A stretch of DNA of 64,000 nt, taken from assembly GCF_963678865.1 (NCBI RefSeq), contig NZ_OY787459.1, positions 834,501 through 898,500 of the forward strand. The letters are read 5' to 3'. This DNA comes from Maridesulfovibrio sp. (GTDB lineage: Bacteria; Desulfobacterota; Desulfovibrionia; Desulfovibrionales; Desulfovibrionaceae). Position 1 is the stretch's first letter, and every line of letters starts with the position of its first letter. This document shows positions 17,114-27,364 of the stretch, piece by piece. The position numbers and the translations under genes were made by a program. A model generated the notes under the pieces. The model ran no database searches, was not told the origin of the DNA, and worked only from the letters and a program-made list of their open reading frames with translations.

Positions 17114-20100
17114 TTGAAACTCCGTTATCTTGCCATATTGAGTATAGCGGCTATGACTATACTTTTTGCGGCAGCTCAGTATCTAGCTTCAAAACAAATT
17201 GTACAGAAAGGGTTTCAGGAACTCGAAAATGAAAAAGTATATTCCAGCCTAAGCTCTGCTAAAAAAGTGCTTCAGAGTGAACTGGTTAATCTTAATACCC
17301 TTCTTGTGGACTGGTCGTCATGGGATGATACGTATCAATTCGTTAAAGACGTAAACACTGGCTATATTGAGTCAAACCTGCAGGCTGAGACTTTTGATGA
17401 CCAGTCACTCACCTCCATAATTATTAAAAATAATGACAATGAAGTTGTTTTTGCAAGTTCATATAATCAACAAGGTGAAGAAGATTCCGCGCTGAATAAG
17501 TTGATCATCAAGCGTAGCGAAGAAATTCTGCCCAGAATTTATGGAAGTTTGGCCGGGTGGGGTGGAATTATCAGCCTTAGTGAAGGTAATCTTGCCATGA
17601 TTGCTAAACGGTCTATTTTGGCGAGTGACGGGACGGGAGAATCCGTAGGGTCCATGTTTATGGTTCGCAGAATTTCGCCCGAATTACTTGAAAATTTATC
17701 CGATCTATTGGGTTTTCCCGTTGTTATTCAGCCGATTGATTCTAATTCAAAGCTGATCTCTAAGTTGCAAGCCTCTCCCGACAAGAGGGTTATAGTCTAC
17801 CCTGATGACAAAACAGCAATCGGTGTCACTTATCTTCATGATATCACAGACAAGGCCGTAGCAATCCTTAAGACTTCCATTTCACGTCGAGTTTCAGAGC
17901 ATGGGAACATTGTAGCTCATTTTTATGATGTGACTGTCTTCATAATGCTTTTGACTTTTGCTCTGCTGGGATATTTTTTGCTCCATAGAAGAATTCTCAC
18001 ACGTATTGAAAGCCTTAGTGAGCAGGTGTCTTTAATTGGTAAAAACGGTTATTCCAAGGAAAGAATCAAAAGTGGGGGAAGTGATGAGATTTATAGCCTG
18101 AGCAGAAATGTAAATTTAATGCTTGATTCAATTGATGAGTATCAAAATGAAATAGTTTTGCATTCGGATAAGATCGCAAAAAAAGAACAATACTTGAATC
18201 AACTTGTCAATTCAATTTCAGCAGGAATCGTTCTTGTTGATGCCGAAAGCAGAAAGATTCTCCATATAAATGATTTCGCTTTGAAACTTAGCGGTTTTGA
18301 AGCTGAGGAAGTCCTTGGAAAAATCTGTCATAACCTTATTTGTCCTTCCTCTGAAAACAACTGCCCTGTTCTGGATTTGAAGCAGTTCCGAGATATGTCT
18401 AAACGACATCTGCGCAAAAAGAATGGCCAGTTGCTCCCGATTATGAAGTCAGCTTCGCTTATCGAAAAAGAAGGCAAGCAGGTATTGCTGGAAACATTTG
18501 TTGATATAACTGAAATAGAAGATTCGCAGCAACAACTTGAAAAAACCATGAATGAACTTGAGGCGACAGTTGCTGAACGCACGGCCAGATTACGTGGAAT
18601 TATTGATACAGCAAAAAATGGGATTATAGTAATTGATTCAAAAGGTATAATTACAGAATTCAGTCCGGCAGCCCGGGAAACGTTTGGATATTCTGAGGAT
18701 GAAATTATTGGGCAGAATATTAATCTGCTCATGCCTAATCCTTATAATACAGAACATGATATGTATATTCAAAAGCATCTGGAGACCGGTATTGCAAAAG
18801 TTGTCGGCAAACAGGTTGAAGTCCCTGCCAGGCGTAAAGATGGATCCGAGTTTCCCATGGAAATTGCAGTTAATTCAGCTGTAGTGAAAGGGGACACCAT
18901 TTTTGTTGCTGTAATCCGTGACGTTACTGATCGTAAACAAATGGAAGAAGCTCTTGCCGGTGAAAAAGATCGATTGCAGTTAATTCTTGATACAAGCCCT
19001 ATCGGGGTGGGAATTTCTGTTGATGGAATTACTCGATTTGCCAACCCGGCAATGACCCGGATGGGGTTGGTTGTTGGTGAACTTGCCAATCGTATTTATG
19101 TAGACTCTGAAGTTAGAGAATTGGTGATCAAAGATCTGGAAGAAAAGGGATGCATTAAAGATTTTGAAACCCGGTTGGTCAATCAGGAAGGAAAAGTTAT
19201 TGATGCCCTCCTTTCCTATTACGATTTCGATTTTCATGGCGAACGGGGGATTCTGTGCTGGGTGGTTGATATAACTGAACGTAAAAAAATGGAGAATAAG
19301 GTAAAAAGCAGTCAAGAAAAATACCAGAAGCTGGTTGAAAACATTGGAGATCAGTTTGTTATTTTCAGTCATAGCCTTGACGGCAAATTGTTATATGCCA
19401 GTGAAGGTTTTGTTTCTGTGTTCGGGCTTGATAGAGATAGCACTGTCGGGAAAAATTGGCTTTCCCTAATTAATTGGAAGTCCGGTGAACTTGATGCTGC
19501 TTCCGGTATAATCAGTGACATGCTTAAAAAACGGCTGGACATACAGCAATTTGATTTGAGCTACATTCACCCGGACGGCAGTGAACGTGTGATTGCTATC
19601 TCTGCCCATTCTGTGTGGGATTCTGAGGGACACCCTATTTCTATCGACGGAATTATCGAGGATGTAACTCTCCGTAAGTCCTCTGAAAAGGCATTGGCCG
19701 AAGCAAAAGAAGTTGCAGAAGAAGCAACTAAAGCAAAATCCCGATTTCTTGCTAATATGTCACATGAAATCCGCACCCCCATGAATGCAATAATCGGGCT
19801 TTCACACTTGGCTTTACAGACGGAACTTAACCGTAAGCAGCATGGGTATGTCAGTAAAATAAGTAGTTCAGCTGAAAATTTATTGGGAATTATCAATGAG
19901 ATATTGGATTTTTCCAAAATTGAAGCCGGAAAGATTGATATAGAAAGTATTGAATTCCGCTTGGAAGACACACTTGAGCATTTGGTAAGCATCATGGGAT
20001 TGAGGGCCCATGAATCAGGTCTGGAGTTGGTTTTTGATATAGAACCGAATTTGCCAATGTGTCTGATAGGAGATCCATTACGGCTGGGACAGATTCTGCT

Positions 20101-21940
20101 TAACCTTGTAAATAATGCTCTTAAATTTACAGAGAAAGGAGAGGTTGTCCTCGGTATAAAATGCACTGAACAGAATGATAACGCGCTAACCCTGCTTTTT
20201 TCGGTAAAAGATACCGGAATAGGTATGAGCAGGGAGCAACAGGAGAAATTGTTTCAGGAATTCAGTCAGGTGGACTCTTCTACTACCCGGAAATACGGTG
20301 GAACAGGTTTAGGGTTGGTCATTTCTAAAAAGTTGACAAATCGTATGGGGGGACAAATCTGGGTTGAAAGTGAAGTGAATAAAGGAACTACTTTTCATTT
20401 TACTCTCCAGTTTGAAAAGGCAGAGGATTGCCCTAGTTTATTGGTAGAAATGTCCGATATCGATGCAGTAAATATTCTTGTTGTAGACGACAATTCAACC
20501 TCAAGAAGAATACTGGTGAATGCACTCTCGAATTTCGGATTTATTACAGCAGAAGCTGATTCGGTTGCTTCAACAACATCAATACTGACCGGACAAATTG
20601 AGCCTGTAAAATTTGATTTGATTCTTCTCGATTGGAGTTTGCCTCGTAAGGACAGAGTTGAGATTGCGCAGATTTTAAATACAAACAAAAAAAATTCTTC
20701 CATTCCAAAAATAGTAATGGATTCTGCATATAGCGGGCCTGCATCTATCGCTGTTGACGAAGTTATAGATAACGTAGTTGATTATTTGAATAAGCCTGTA
20801 ATTCCTTCCGTTTTATTGAATTCAGTAGTTGGTGCTGTAAGTGATAATGAAAGGTCTTCAAAGTCGGCAAAGTCAAGGCGCACTGTAATTCGTGAGGCGG
20901 CCACCAAGCTTAGGGGAACCAAAATTCTTTTAGCTGAAGATAATAGAATAAACCAGATTGTAGCCACTGACCTTCTTTCCCAATACGGCATAGATGTGCA
21001 TCTTGCTGTTAACGGTAAAGAATGTTTGGAAATGCTTGAAGTTGATACGTATGATGGTGTGTTAATGGATTGCCAAATGCCGGAAATGGATGGCTACACC
21101 GCTACGCGTAAGATTCGTGAAAATGAAAAATATAAGCATCTTCCAATTATTGCCATGACAGCTAACGTTATGGCCGATGACTATGAAAGATCTTTGCAGG
21201 CTGGCATGAATGATCATATTGGGAAGCCAATTAATATTAACGAGATGCTTTATACCTTGAGTAAATGGATTTCCCCTTCTGTTTCGGCAGATCTGCTTTC
21301 TGGTAAGAAGAAATCAACTTTAACAAGTTCAAACGAAATATCGGTAAAGAGTGATTTCAACAAAATTCCGGAAATAGATGCAAAGGCTGCACTGGGCAGA
21401 ATACAGAATGATTTGGAGCTTTATATAGATATATTGGCTGTCTTTGTAGAGGAATGTAAAAATTTCAAGTCCATGTTTTTGGACGCAAGGGCCTCGGGAG
21501 ACCCGGTCGATGCTATCAGATGCGCTCATTCATTAAAGGGTATGGCTGGAAATATTGGAGCCATTAAGCTTCAGGGCGCAGCAAAATATTTGGAATCAGC
21601 CTGCATTAATGATTTACCAGAATCAGAAATTGATTTTTTAATTGAGAAAGTTGTCGAATCTCTTGATCCGGTGCTTGACGGTCTGGAGGATTTCTTTGCT
21701 AATCGTGAGACTGCGGAATCTGCAACAATATTTGCAGCAGAAGATGAGTATAAGCTTCTGTTGCAAAAACTACGTAAGTTTGTGGAAGATTCAGATACTG
21801 AAGCTGCTAACGTGCTAAAGGAGCTTTTATCGTTTTCTAATTTGGGTTCTGTAACTGACAAATTGAAGTTGATTCAAAAAGCCGTAAATAATTATGATTT
21901 TGATGAAGCGCTGGAAGTTATGAACCGAATATCTCTATAG
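17114..21940 (+). CDS. Hybrid sensor histidine kinase (CHASE4-HAMP-4xPAS-HisKA-HATPase-2xREC-HPt)
   Basis: A 1608-residue membrane hybrid kinase with a TTG start at 17114 behind GGGAGGG. Order: transmembrane ~5-24, CHASE4-like periplasmic domain ~35-190 ([11 protein letters not shown]), transmembrane ~272-292, HAMP, four PAS domains (~355-470, 494-610, 620-735, 740-855), HisKA with H884 ([10 protein letters not shown]), ATPase ~980-1105, two receivers with D1173 and D1319, and an HPt domain with H1472 (AHSLKGMAG). All phosphorelay residues are present, so the relay H-D-H to a separate regulator looks functional. PAS1 has a three-cysteine C-x5-C-x7-CP pattern. The upstream HD-GYP regulator is the likely target. 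Confidence 0.95.
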   Translation: MKLRYLAILSIAAMTILFAAAQYLASKQIVQKGFQELENEKVYSSLSSAKKVLQSELVNLNTLLVDWSSWDDTYQFVKDVNTGYIESNLQAETFDDQSLTSIIIKNNDNEVVFASSYNQQGEEDSALNKLIIKRSEEILPRIYGSLAGWGGIISLSEGNLAMIAKRSILASDGTGESVGSMFMVRRISPELLENLSDLLGFPVVIQPIDSNSKLISKLQASPDKRVIVYPDDKTAIGVTYLHDITDKAVAILKTSISRRVSEHGNIVAHFYDVTVFIMLLTFALLGYFLLHRRILTRIESLSEQVSLIGKNGYSKERIKSGGSDEIYSLSRNVNLMLDSIDEYQNEIVLHSDKIAKKEQYLNQLVNSISAGIVLVDAESRKILHINDFALKLSGFEAEEVLGKICHNLICPSSENNCPVLDLKQFRDMSKRHLRKKNGQLLPIMKSASLIEKEGKQVLLETFVDITEIEDSQQQLEKTMNELEATVAERTARLRGIIDTAKNGIIVIDSKGIITEFSPAARETFGYSEDEIIGQNINLLMPNPYNTEHDMYIQKHLETGIAKVVGKQVEVPARRKDGSEFPMEIAVNSAVVKGDTIFVAVIRDVTDRKQMEEALAGEKDRLQLILDTSPIGVGISVDGITRFANPAMTRMGLVVGELANRIYVDSEVRELVIKDLEEKGCIKDFETRLVNQEGKVIDALLSYYDFDFHGERGILCWVVDITERKKMENKVKSSQEKYQKLVENIGDQFVIFSHSLDGKLLYASEGFVSVFGLDRDSTVGKNWLSLINWKSGELDAASGIISDMLKKRLDIQQFDLSYIHPDGSERVIAISAHSVWDSEGHPISIDGIIEDVTLRKSSEKALAEAKEVAEEATKAKSRFLANMSHEIRTPMNAIIGLSHLALQTELNRKQHGYVSKISSSAENLLGIINEILDFSKIEAGKIDIESIEFRLEDTLEHLVSIMGLRAHESGLELVFDIEPNLPMCLIGDPLRLGQILLNLVNNALKFTEKGEVVLGIKCTEQNDNALTLLFSVKDTGIGMSREQQEKLFQEFSQVDSSTTRKYGGTGLGLVISKKLTNRMGGQIWVESEVNKGTTFHFTLQFEKAEDCPSLLVEMSDIDAVNILVVDDNSTSRRILVNALSNFGFITAEADSVASTTSILTGQIEPVKFDLILLDWSLPRKDRVEIAQILNTNKKNSSIPKIVMDSAYSGPASIAVDEVIDNVVDYLNKPVIPSVLLNSVVGAVSDNERSSKSAKSRRTVIREAATKLRGTKILLAEDNRINQIVATDLLSQYGIDVHLAVNGKECLEMLEVDTYDGVLMDCQMPEMDGYTATRKIRENEKYKHLPIIAMTANVMADDYERSLQAGMNDHIGKPININEMLYTLSKWISPSVSADLLSGKKKSTLTSSNEISVKSDFNKIPEIDAKAALGRIQNDLELYIDILAVFVEECKNFKSMFLDARASGDPVDAIRCAHSLKGMAGNIGAIKLQGAAKYLESACINDLPESEIDFLIEKVVESLDPVLDGLEDFFANRETAESATIFAAEDEYKLLLQKLRKFVEDSDTEAANVLKELLSFSNLGSVTDKLKLIQKAVNNYDFDEALEVMNRISL

Positions 21941-21972
21941 ATTTTAAAATTGAGTGAATGTTAACCATTTGA

Positions 21973-21984
21973 TGTAACGTTACA
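21973..21984. other. 12-bp palindrome between convergent genes
   Basis: TGTAACGTTACA is a perfect palindrome located 33 bp after the hybrid kinase stop and 36 bp before the end of the GGDEF-EAL gene. It could be a protein site or part of a weak 3' hairpin. There is no U-tract. Confidence 0.3.
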
Positions 21985-22019
21985 GAGTGTATGCTTTTTA
22001 TTTATTTAAACAGAAGAGG

Positions 22020-24152
22020 TTAAGAGGAAGATTCGAGAATGGCGGAGAATCTTTCGATAGGTACTGGTGGACTGAAATAATATCCTTGCATAATCTCACA
22101 CCCAATTTCTTTCATGAAATTAAGCTGCTCTATCGTTTCAATTCCTTCTGCGACAGTTGAAAGATCGAAACTTTTAGCCAGTGAGATAATCGCCCTTACA
22201 ATTTTTGCGTCTGATTTGTTTGTTGGTAATCCTGAAACAAATGACTGGTCTATTTTTAGGGTATGCATAGGTAAATTTTTAAGATGCGATAATGAGGAAT
22301 ACCCAGTCCCGAAGTCATCGATTGAAAATGTTATACCCAACTCATTTAATTTATTTAATATTTTTTGTGTTTGCGCAATATTATCCATCACAGTTGACTC
22401 GGTTATTTCCAATTCAAGGCAATTAGGCTTAATTTCAGTCATGGTAACTATGTCCATGATATTTTTAGAAAGATTTTTTTGTTTGAATTGTCCTAGAGAT
22501 AAGTTCACAGACACTTTAAGGTTTGTGCCAAATCGTTTATTCAACTCTACGGTATCCAAACAAGCAGCTTCAAGTACTTGCTCGCCAATAGGTACTATCA
22601 GGCCGGTCTCTTCAGCTAATGGGATGAATTGTGCTGGAGATATGATGTTACCATCGGGCTCAATCCATCGTACCAGAGCTTCCATGCCGACAACTTTACC
22701 ACTCATAAGGTCCACCTTTGGTTGGTAAAAAACAGTAAAGCTGTTATCGTTAGCGGCTTTCCTGAGTTTGTTTTCCAAAGATATCCTGCGTAGCGCTGAT
22801 TCGGTCAATCCGGGGGTAAAAAGATGATATCTGTTTCTTCCCTCTTGTTTAGCTTTATTCATGGCTGTATCGGCATTTCTGACTAAGGAAATAGGCGAAT
22901 TGCCATCATCCGGGTAAAGAGCAATCCCGATAGAAGGAGTGATGATAAATTGATGTGATTGAACTGTAAAAATATTTGAAAACAAGTTGATAATTTTGTC
23001 TGCCATAACCGCAGCATCATGCTTGTTCTCTATATCTCTGAGCATGATAACAAACTCATCTCCACCAAGACGAGAAACAGTATCTCTTTCATTAATAAAA
23101 TTTTTAAGTCTGGTTGCCACTTCTTGCAGGACAGCATCGCCAATGACGTAGCCAAGTGAATCATTGATGTTTTTAAAGTTGTCTAAATCAATAAATAGCA
23201 AGGCAATCCATTTTCCATTCTTTTTAAATGATTTGATTGCCTTGCGTATGCGGTCCATTAATAATGTTCTGTTTGGGAGGCCCGTAAGTGCATCATGATA
23301 TGCTTGGTGTCTTATTTTTTTTTGCTTTGCTTTTGCATCAGAAATATCACGAAATACAGCTATATAATTAATTATATTCCCTTCTGAGTCCGGTATGGTT
23401 TTAATTGAAATCCATTCAGGGAATACTTCGCCACTTTTCCGTCTGTTCCAGATTTCTCCTTCCCAAGTTCCATTCAATTTTAGTGACCGCCATATTGAGT
23501 GGTAGAAGGAAGGATCATGCCGATTTGATTTCAGTAAGTTTGGATTTTTACCGACAACTTCTTCATGCGAGTATCCTGTAATATGAGTAAATGCTTCATT
23601 GGTAAATAATATTTTATTATTACTGTTTGTTATTGTAACTCCTTCTGATGAATGCTTGAATACTTCTGTAGCAAGATTCAGCTGCTCAGTTTTTTGCTCA
23701 ACTATTAATTTTAATTTATCTTTAGCTTCTATAAGTTCTAGCTCAGTTTCTTTTTGAACAGTAATATCTCTGGCGATGCTGTTAAACCATTTTATATTAT
23801 TTTTATTGTCTTTGACAGCGGTTATAGTCCAGAGCATGTAGCAGAAATTGCCGTTTTTATGGATTTGTCGATTGGTATATGAAAAACTGCTACTTGAATC
23901 TTTCAACCAGTTGTTAAAAGCTATAGCAGTTTTTTCTTTATCGTCAGGGTGTATAAAATCAAATGCGGAGAGTCCGATGCATTCTTCAGGCTTTAGTCCA
24001 TAGTATTTTACAGATGAAGGACTGAGGTATAAGAATTTACCGTCTGTATCGACTTGTGTGAAAAGGTCATCGGTGTTCTCGATAAAGTCTTTGAATGATA
24101 TACAATCTTCGTGAAATAATAGATTTGTATTTGGAGATTTATGGGATTTCAT
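22020..24152 (-). CDS. PAS-PAS-GGDEF-EAL cyclic di-GMP protein
   Basis: A 710-residue soluble protein. Two PAS domains (~18-130 and ~150-265, the second with NEAFTHITGYSHEEV and a PAC end) precede a GGDEF domain with intact SRLGGDEF at 363-367 and an EAL domain with EAL at 491-493, plus DDFGTGYSSL and KIDQSFV later. Both catalytic signatures look complete, so it could make or break cyclic di-GMP depending on the PAS input. The start is uncertain: ATG 24152 was preferred over TTG 24161, but neither has a clear ribosome site. It is convergent with the hybrid kinase. Confidence 0.94.
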   Translation of the reverse strand: MKSHKSPNTNLLFHEDCISFKDFIENTDDLFTQVDTDGKFLYLSPSSVKYYGLKPEECIGLSAFDFIHPDDKEKTAIAFNNWLKDSSSSFSYTNRQIHKNGNFCYMLWTITAVKDNKNNIKWFNSIARDITVQKETELELIEAKDKLKLIVEQKTEQLNLATEVFKHSSEGVTITNSNNKILFTNEAFTHITGYSHEEVVGKNPNLLKSNRHDPSFYHSIWRSLKLNGTWEGEIWNRRKSGEVFPEWISIKTIPDSEGNIINYIAVFRDISDAKAKQKKIRHQAYHDALTGLPNRTLLMDRIRKAIKSFKKNGKWIALLFIDLDNFKNINDSLGYVIGDAVLQEVATRLKNFINERDTVSRLGGDEFVIMLRDIENKHDAAVMADKIINLFSNIFTVQSHQFIITPSIGIALYPDDGNSPISLVRNADTAMNKAKQEGRNRYHLFTPGLTESALRRISLENKLRKAANDNSFTVFYQPKVDLMSGKVVGMEALVRWIEPDGNIISPAQFIPLAEETGLIVPIGEQVLEAACLDTVELNKRFGTNLKVSVNLSLGQFKQKNLSKNIMDIVTMTEIKPNCLELEITESTVMDNIAQTQKILNKLNELGITFSIDDFGTGYSSLSHLKNLPMHTLKIDQSFVSGLPTNKSDAKIVRAIISLAKSFDLSTVAEGIETIEQLNFMKEIGCEIMQGYYFSPPVPIERFSAILESSS

Positions 24153-24925
24153 TGTAGTCAAGTGTATAATTAAGAGTTGTTTTTTTGCGTTGTTTTTTGC
24201 TTTTTGGGAGTGTCTTTTTAAAAACTATGTCTTTTGATTAAGGTCTATGTCAAGAGCATAAAAAGCGGCTCAAAATTTATGATAAATTGGTAAAGAGTCT
24301 ATTGATGAGGCAGATGCAACAGGAGGCACGCCGGTCAGTTTGATTTGAGGCGTGCTTTTCAACTTAGCTGGCCCCCTGCTTAAACTCAGGGGGAAGCCAA
24401 TGGGTAGAATTAACACTAACCTGCCCCGGCCCTGACCATTTCCGCAGAACGCTTCTGTAAAGGCCAATTTTTCCAATAAAGAAACAGGCTTCTAGGTAGA
24501 ATTATATTTTTTTCAAACAAACATTTTTTTAGACACCAACACAAAGCAGTAATACTATTTTTTTTAATAATAAATATTTTTATATGGTTATGATACTTTT
24601 TTTATGTACAGTTTTGTGGCATACAAAATAACAACGTTACATTTTAAGTTTTACACAATTATTAAGCATCATGCTTACACAAGACATGAATATTAGCAGA
24701 CGACTATCCATAGTGTACAATTCAGCAGATATGCACATTTATTAATAAACACCAGCTCAGTATTAACATGACCGATACAAAACCATTAGACAAATAGAGC
24801 GTACACATAATCTCTGAATTTTAAAACGGAAGCATAAGTTATGAAAGGACGGTTTCATAATCGTATTTGTAAGGAACTCAAGTTCTGGAAAACAGTATGT
24901 TGTTTTCAAGAGGAGGCATATTAAT
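24153..24925. other. Long intergenic region with two hairpins, no supported gene
   Basis: About 770 bases, very A/T-rich from 24480 on. Between 24300 and 24440 it is G/C-richer. There GCACGCC (24326-24332) pairs with GGCGTGC (24349-24355), followed by TTTT, and CCCCCTG (24372-24378) pairs with CAGGGGG (24387-24393). A 68-codon frame crosses this part on the minus strand, but it lacks a ribosome site and family features. The hairpins may be a terminator or a small RNA. The A/T-rich remainder should contain the promoter of the activator gene at 24926. Confidence 0.4.
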
Positions 24926-26947
24926 ATGTATCCTGAGAGAAAATTTGAACCGTCAGGCTCTGCGTTAAAAGAAGCATGGGAGCAATTCATTCATACTGGG
25001 AATCTGGATAGTTTCAGGGGCAGAACCGAAATATCCCAATCATGGACGAGGTGCTACAGGGCAAGAGTAGACCCTTACAGCAAAGGCTGCACACATATCC
25101 TGAACCCAAAGAAGGTTGCAGAGTTAAAAAAGCGCCACTCCGAACTGCTCGATATAGCAAGACCTTTCATGGATAAGCTCTATGAATTCACCGCAGGATC
25201 AAGACTGATAGTATTTTTATCAGATGAGACAGGTGTAATACTTGAGAACATAGGCGACTATGAAGTGAGAGACAGTGCATCGAAAGTCAATCTCGTAACA
25301 GGAACCAACTGGCAGGAAGAAGAAGTCGGTACAAACGGGATAGGCACGGCACTAAAATTGAAGGTCCCTATACAAATATCCGGCAAAGAGCATTATTGCG
25401 CAAACCTTCACCACTGGACCTGCTCCGCAGCTCCCATAATTAGCGATGACGGCACAATTATAGGCGTGCTGCAGGTTTCCGGCCCCTCGGACGAAGTCCA
25501 CCTGCACACTCTCGGAATGGTTGTTGCCGCAGTGGAAGCCATACGTGACCAAATCAGGATTAAACGAAAAAACAGAGAACTTAACAGGCTTAACCACAGC
25601 TTGAACAAAATTTTCCACACTATGTCGGACGGAGCGTTGATAACAAACAAGGAAGGAATAGTATGCCAGATAAACAAATCCGGTAAAAAAATTCTGGGCG
25701 ATGACATAGAAGGTCTATCGATTAAGAAAATATTAAACAGCAATCCCGGCATGTGGCAGGACCTGAACAGAGGAACGGGATATTCAGATGTTGAAGTCAT
25801 GCTCGAGACCCAAAAAGGATCCTTCCATTGTCTGGCAACCGGCACCCCACTTAAAGATGAAACAGGCAAAACGGATGGCTCGGTTATCTTTTTAAATCAG
25901 ATAAACAATGTAAAAAAACTTGTTAACCGTTTCACCGGCGCTCAGGCGTCCTTCAATTTTTCCGATATAATCGGATCAAGCCATGAGATACAAAAAGCAA
26001 TAAAAACGGCCAAAGGAGCTGCACCGAGTTCCAGCAACATATTGATTTCCGGCGAGAGCGGTACCGGGAAAGAACTTTTCGCCCAATCCATCCATAACCA
26101 CAGCCCACGCCGCAATGGCCCTTTCATAGCAATGAACTGTGCAGCTTTTCCACGGGAACTGATCGCCAGTGAACTATTCGGCTACACGGACGGAGCTTTC
26201 ACCGGGGCCAGAAAGGGAGGAAGACCCGGAAAATTCGAAATGGCTGACGGTGGAACCCTGTTCCTTGATGAAATCGGCGACATGCCTCTGGACCAGCAGG
26301 CCATGCTTCTGCGCGTGCTTCAGGATAAAAAAATAAACAGGATAGGCGGAGACCACGTTATTCCCGTTAGTGCCAGAATTGTCTGCGCCACAAACAGGAA
26401 TCTCATGGAGGAGGTCCAGAATGGCAATTTCCGGGCGGACCTCTACTATAGACTGAATGTTATCCAGGTCCGTATTCCTCCCTTGCGGGAACGCAGCAAC
26501 GACCTGCGGGACCTTTTCAATCATCTACTAGACAAGATCTGCAAAAGGCAGGACCGTTGCATCGGATTTGTATCTGAAAAATTGATGCAGCATCTGCAAC
26601 GGCATGACTGGCCCGGCAATGTCCGAGAGCTGGAAAATGTTGTTGAAAAAATGCTCAGCTCCGATCTGGAGGCAATAAATCTGGGAATAGAACATCTGCC
26701 CGAAAGAATTGCCGCTAAACAAAAAGGACCTGCAGTCTGCTCCTCGCCATTTTACCCCATTCCCGACCGCGACAACAAAAAAAAGGAAATGTCGGACCTT
26801 ATCATTGAAAAAGAACTGATCATCCAGCTTCTGACTGCACACCGAGGCAATGTAAGCAAGGTTGCCAGAGAAATGAATCTTTCACGCAACACGGTATACC
26901 GTAAGATGAATTTCTATAATATAACTAAAGAACAACTTTTCAGTTAA
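24926..26947 (+). CDS. Sigma-54-dependent activator, AcoR-like (GAF-PAS-AAA+-Fis)
   Basis: A 673-residue activator with AGGAGG before its ATG. The N-terminal ~60-220 region (SQSWTRCYRARVDP, then a GAF domain) is typical of AcoR-type regulators that sense acetoin or alcohol-related metabolites. A PAS ~225-330 follows. The AAA+ domain has Walker A GESGTGKE from residue 376, the sigma-54 contact loop GAFTGA at 423-428, and Walker B LFLDEIGD. The C-terminus has a Fis-type helix-turn-helix ending SRNTVYRKMNFYN. It precedes an aldehyde dehydrogenase whose promoter has a -24/-12 element, so it very likely drives that gene. Confidence 0.95.
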   Translation: MYPERKFEPSGSALKEAWEQFIHTGNLDSFRGRTEISQSWTRCYRARVDPYSKGCTHILNPKKVAELKKRHSELLDIARPFMDKLYEFTAGSRLIVFLSDETGVILENIGDYEVRDSASKVNLVTGTNWQEEEVGTNGIGTALKLKVPIQISGKEHYCANLHHWTCSAAPIISDDGTIIGVLQVSGPSDEVHLHTLGMVVAAVEAIRDQIRIKRKNRELNRLNHSLNKIFHTMSDGALITNKEGIVCQINKSGKKILGDDIEGLSIKKILNSNPGMWQDLNRGTGYSDVEVMLETQKGSFHCLATGTPLKDETGKTDGSVIFLNQINNVKKLVNRFTGAQASFNFSDIIGSSHEIQKAIKTAKGAAPSSSNILISGESGTGKELFAQSIHNHSPRRNGPFIAMNCAAFPRELIASELFGYTDGAFTGARKGGRPGKFEMADGGTLFLDEIGDMPLDQQAMLLRVLQDKKINRIGGDHVIPVSARIVCATNRNLMEEVQNGNFRADLYYRLNVIQVRIPPLRERSNDLRDLFNHLLDKICKRQDRCIGFVSEKLMQHLQRHDWPGNVRELENVVEKMLSSDLEAINLGIEHLPERIAAKQKGPAVCSSPFYPIPDRDNKKKEMSDLIIEKELIIQLLTAHRGNVSKVAREMNLSRNTVYRKMNFYNITKEQLFS

Positions 26948-27121
26948 ACCATCTTCCTGACTATACATTGGCTGCCACAATAAAGCCCCTAGCTGCCTAG
27001 AGCCCTCCTTGCCACACCTTCATGGTAAAAGTTAAGGACGCCTTTCCCCTGCCCTATAATCTACCGCACTTAAAACTCCTTGAGAACGACTATTCGAGTT
27101 CCCGCAAATTAATGCAGAACA

Positions 27122-27184
27122 ACAGAAATGGAACACAACTGTCATGTGCTCCATAAAATGTAACACCTGTCACAAAGTGTAACT
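27122..27184 (+). promoter_or_regulatory. Pair of candidate activator-binding sites
   Basis: Two similar imperfect inverted repeats lie about 90-150 bp upstream of the sigma-54 promoter. The first is GGAACAC-AACTGTCAT-GTGCTCC (about 27130-27152) and the second is AACAC-CTGTCACAAA-GTGT (about 27162-27180). Both have ACAC and GTG arms around a CTGTCA core. Position and symmetry suit upstream activating sites for the AcoR-like protein. I did not compare them with a known consensus. Confidence 0.4.
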
Positions 27185-27271
27185 TTAAATAAAACACAAG
27201 GGACAGGCACTAAAATCGGTACAATTGTTTTAATTCAGTGTTTAAGCCAAAATTTTCCATTTTAAATTTTG

Positions 27272-27286
27272 CGGCATCATTATTGC
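27272..27286 (+). promoter_or_regulatory. Sigma-54 (-24/-12) promoter of the aldehyde dehydrogenase gene
   Basis: CGGCAT-CATTA-TTGC matches the sigma-54 consensus TGGCAC-N5-TTGC at 8 of 10 fixed positions, including the invariant GG and GC dinucleotides with correct 10-base spacing. It lies 79 bp upstream of the start codon. An AcoR-like sigma-54 activator gene is immediately upstream, which strengthens the call. Confidence 0.75.
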
Positions 27287-27364
27287 TGTCTGTTTTGACA
27301 TAATTAAACCGGCCGGTTTGACTGCAGTACCAATTAATTACTTAACCATTTCGGAGGAACGTTA

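Noticed and set aside
24270-24476. 68-codon minus-strand frame with a G-Q-G-R-rich start
   Set aside because: No ribosome site; it runs across two hairpins, which explains the composition better than coding.
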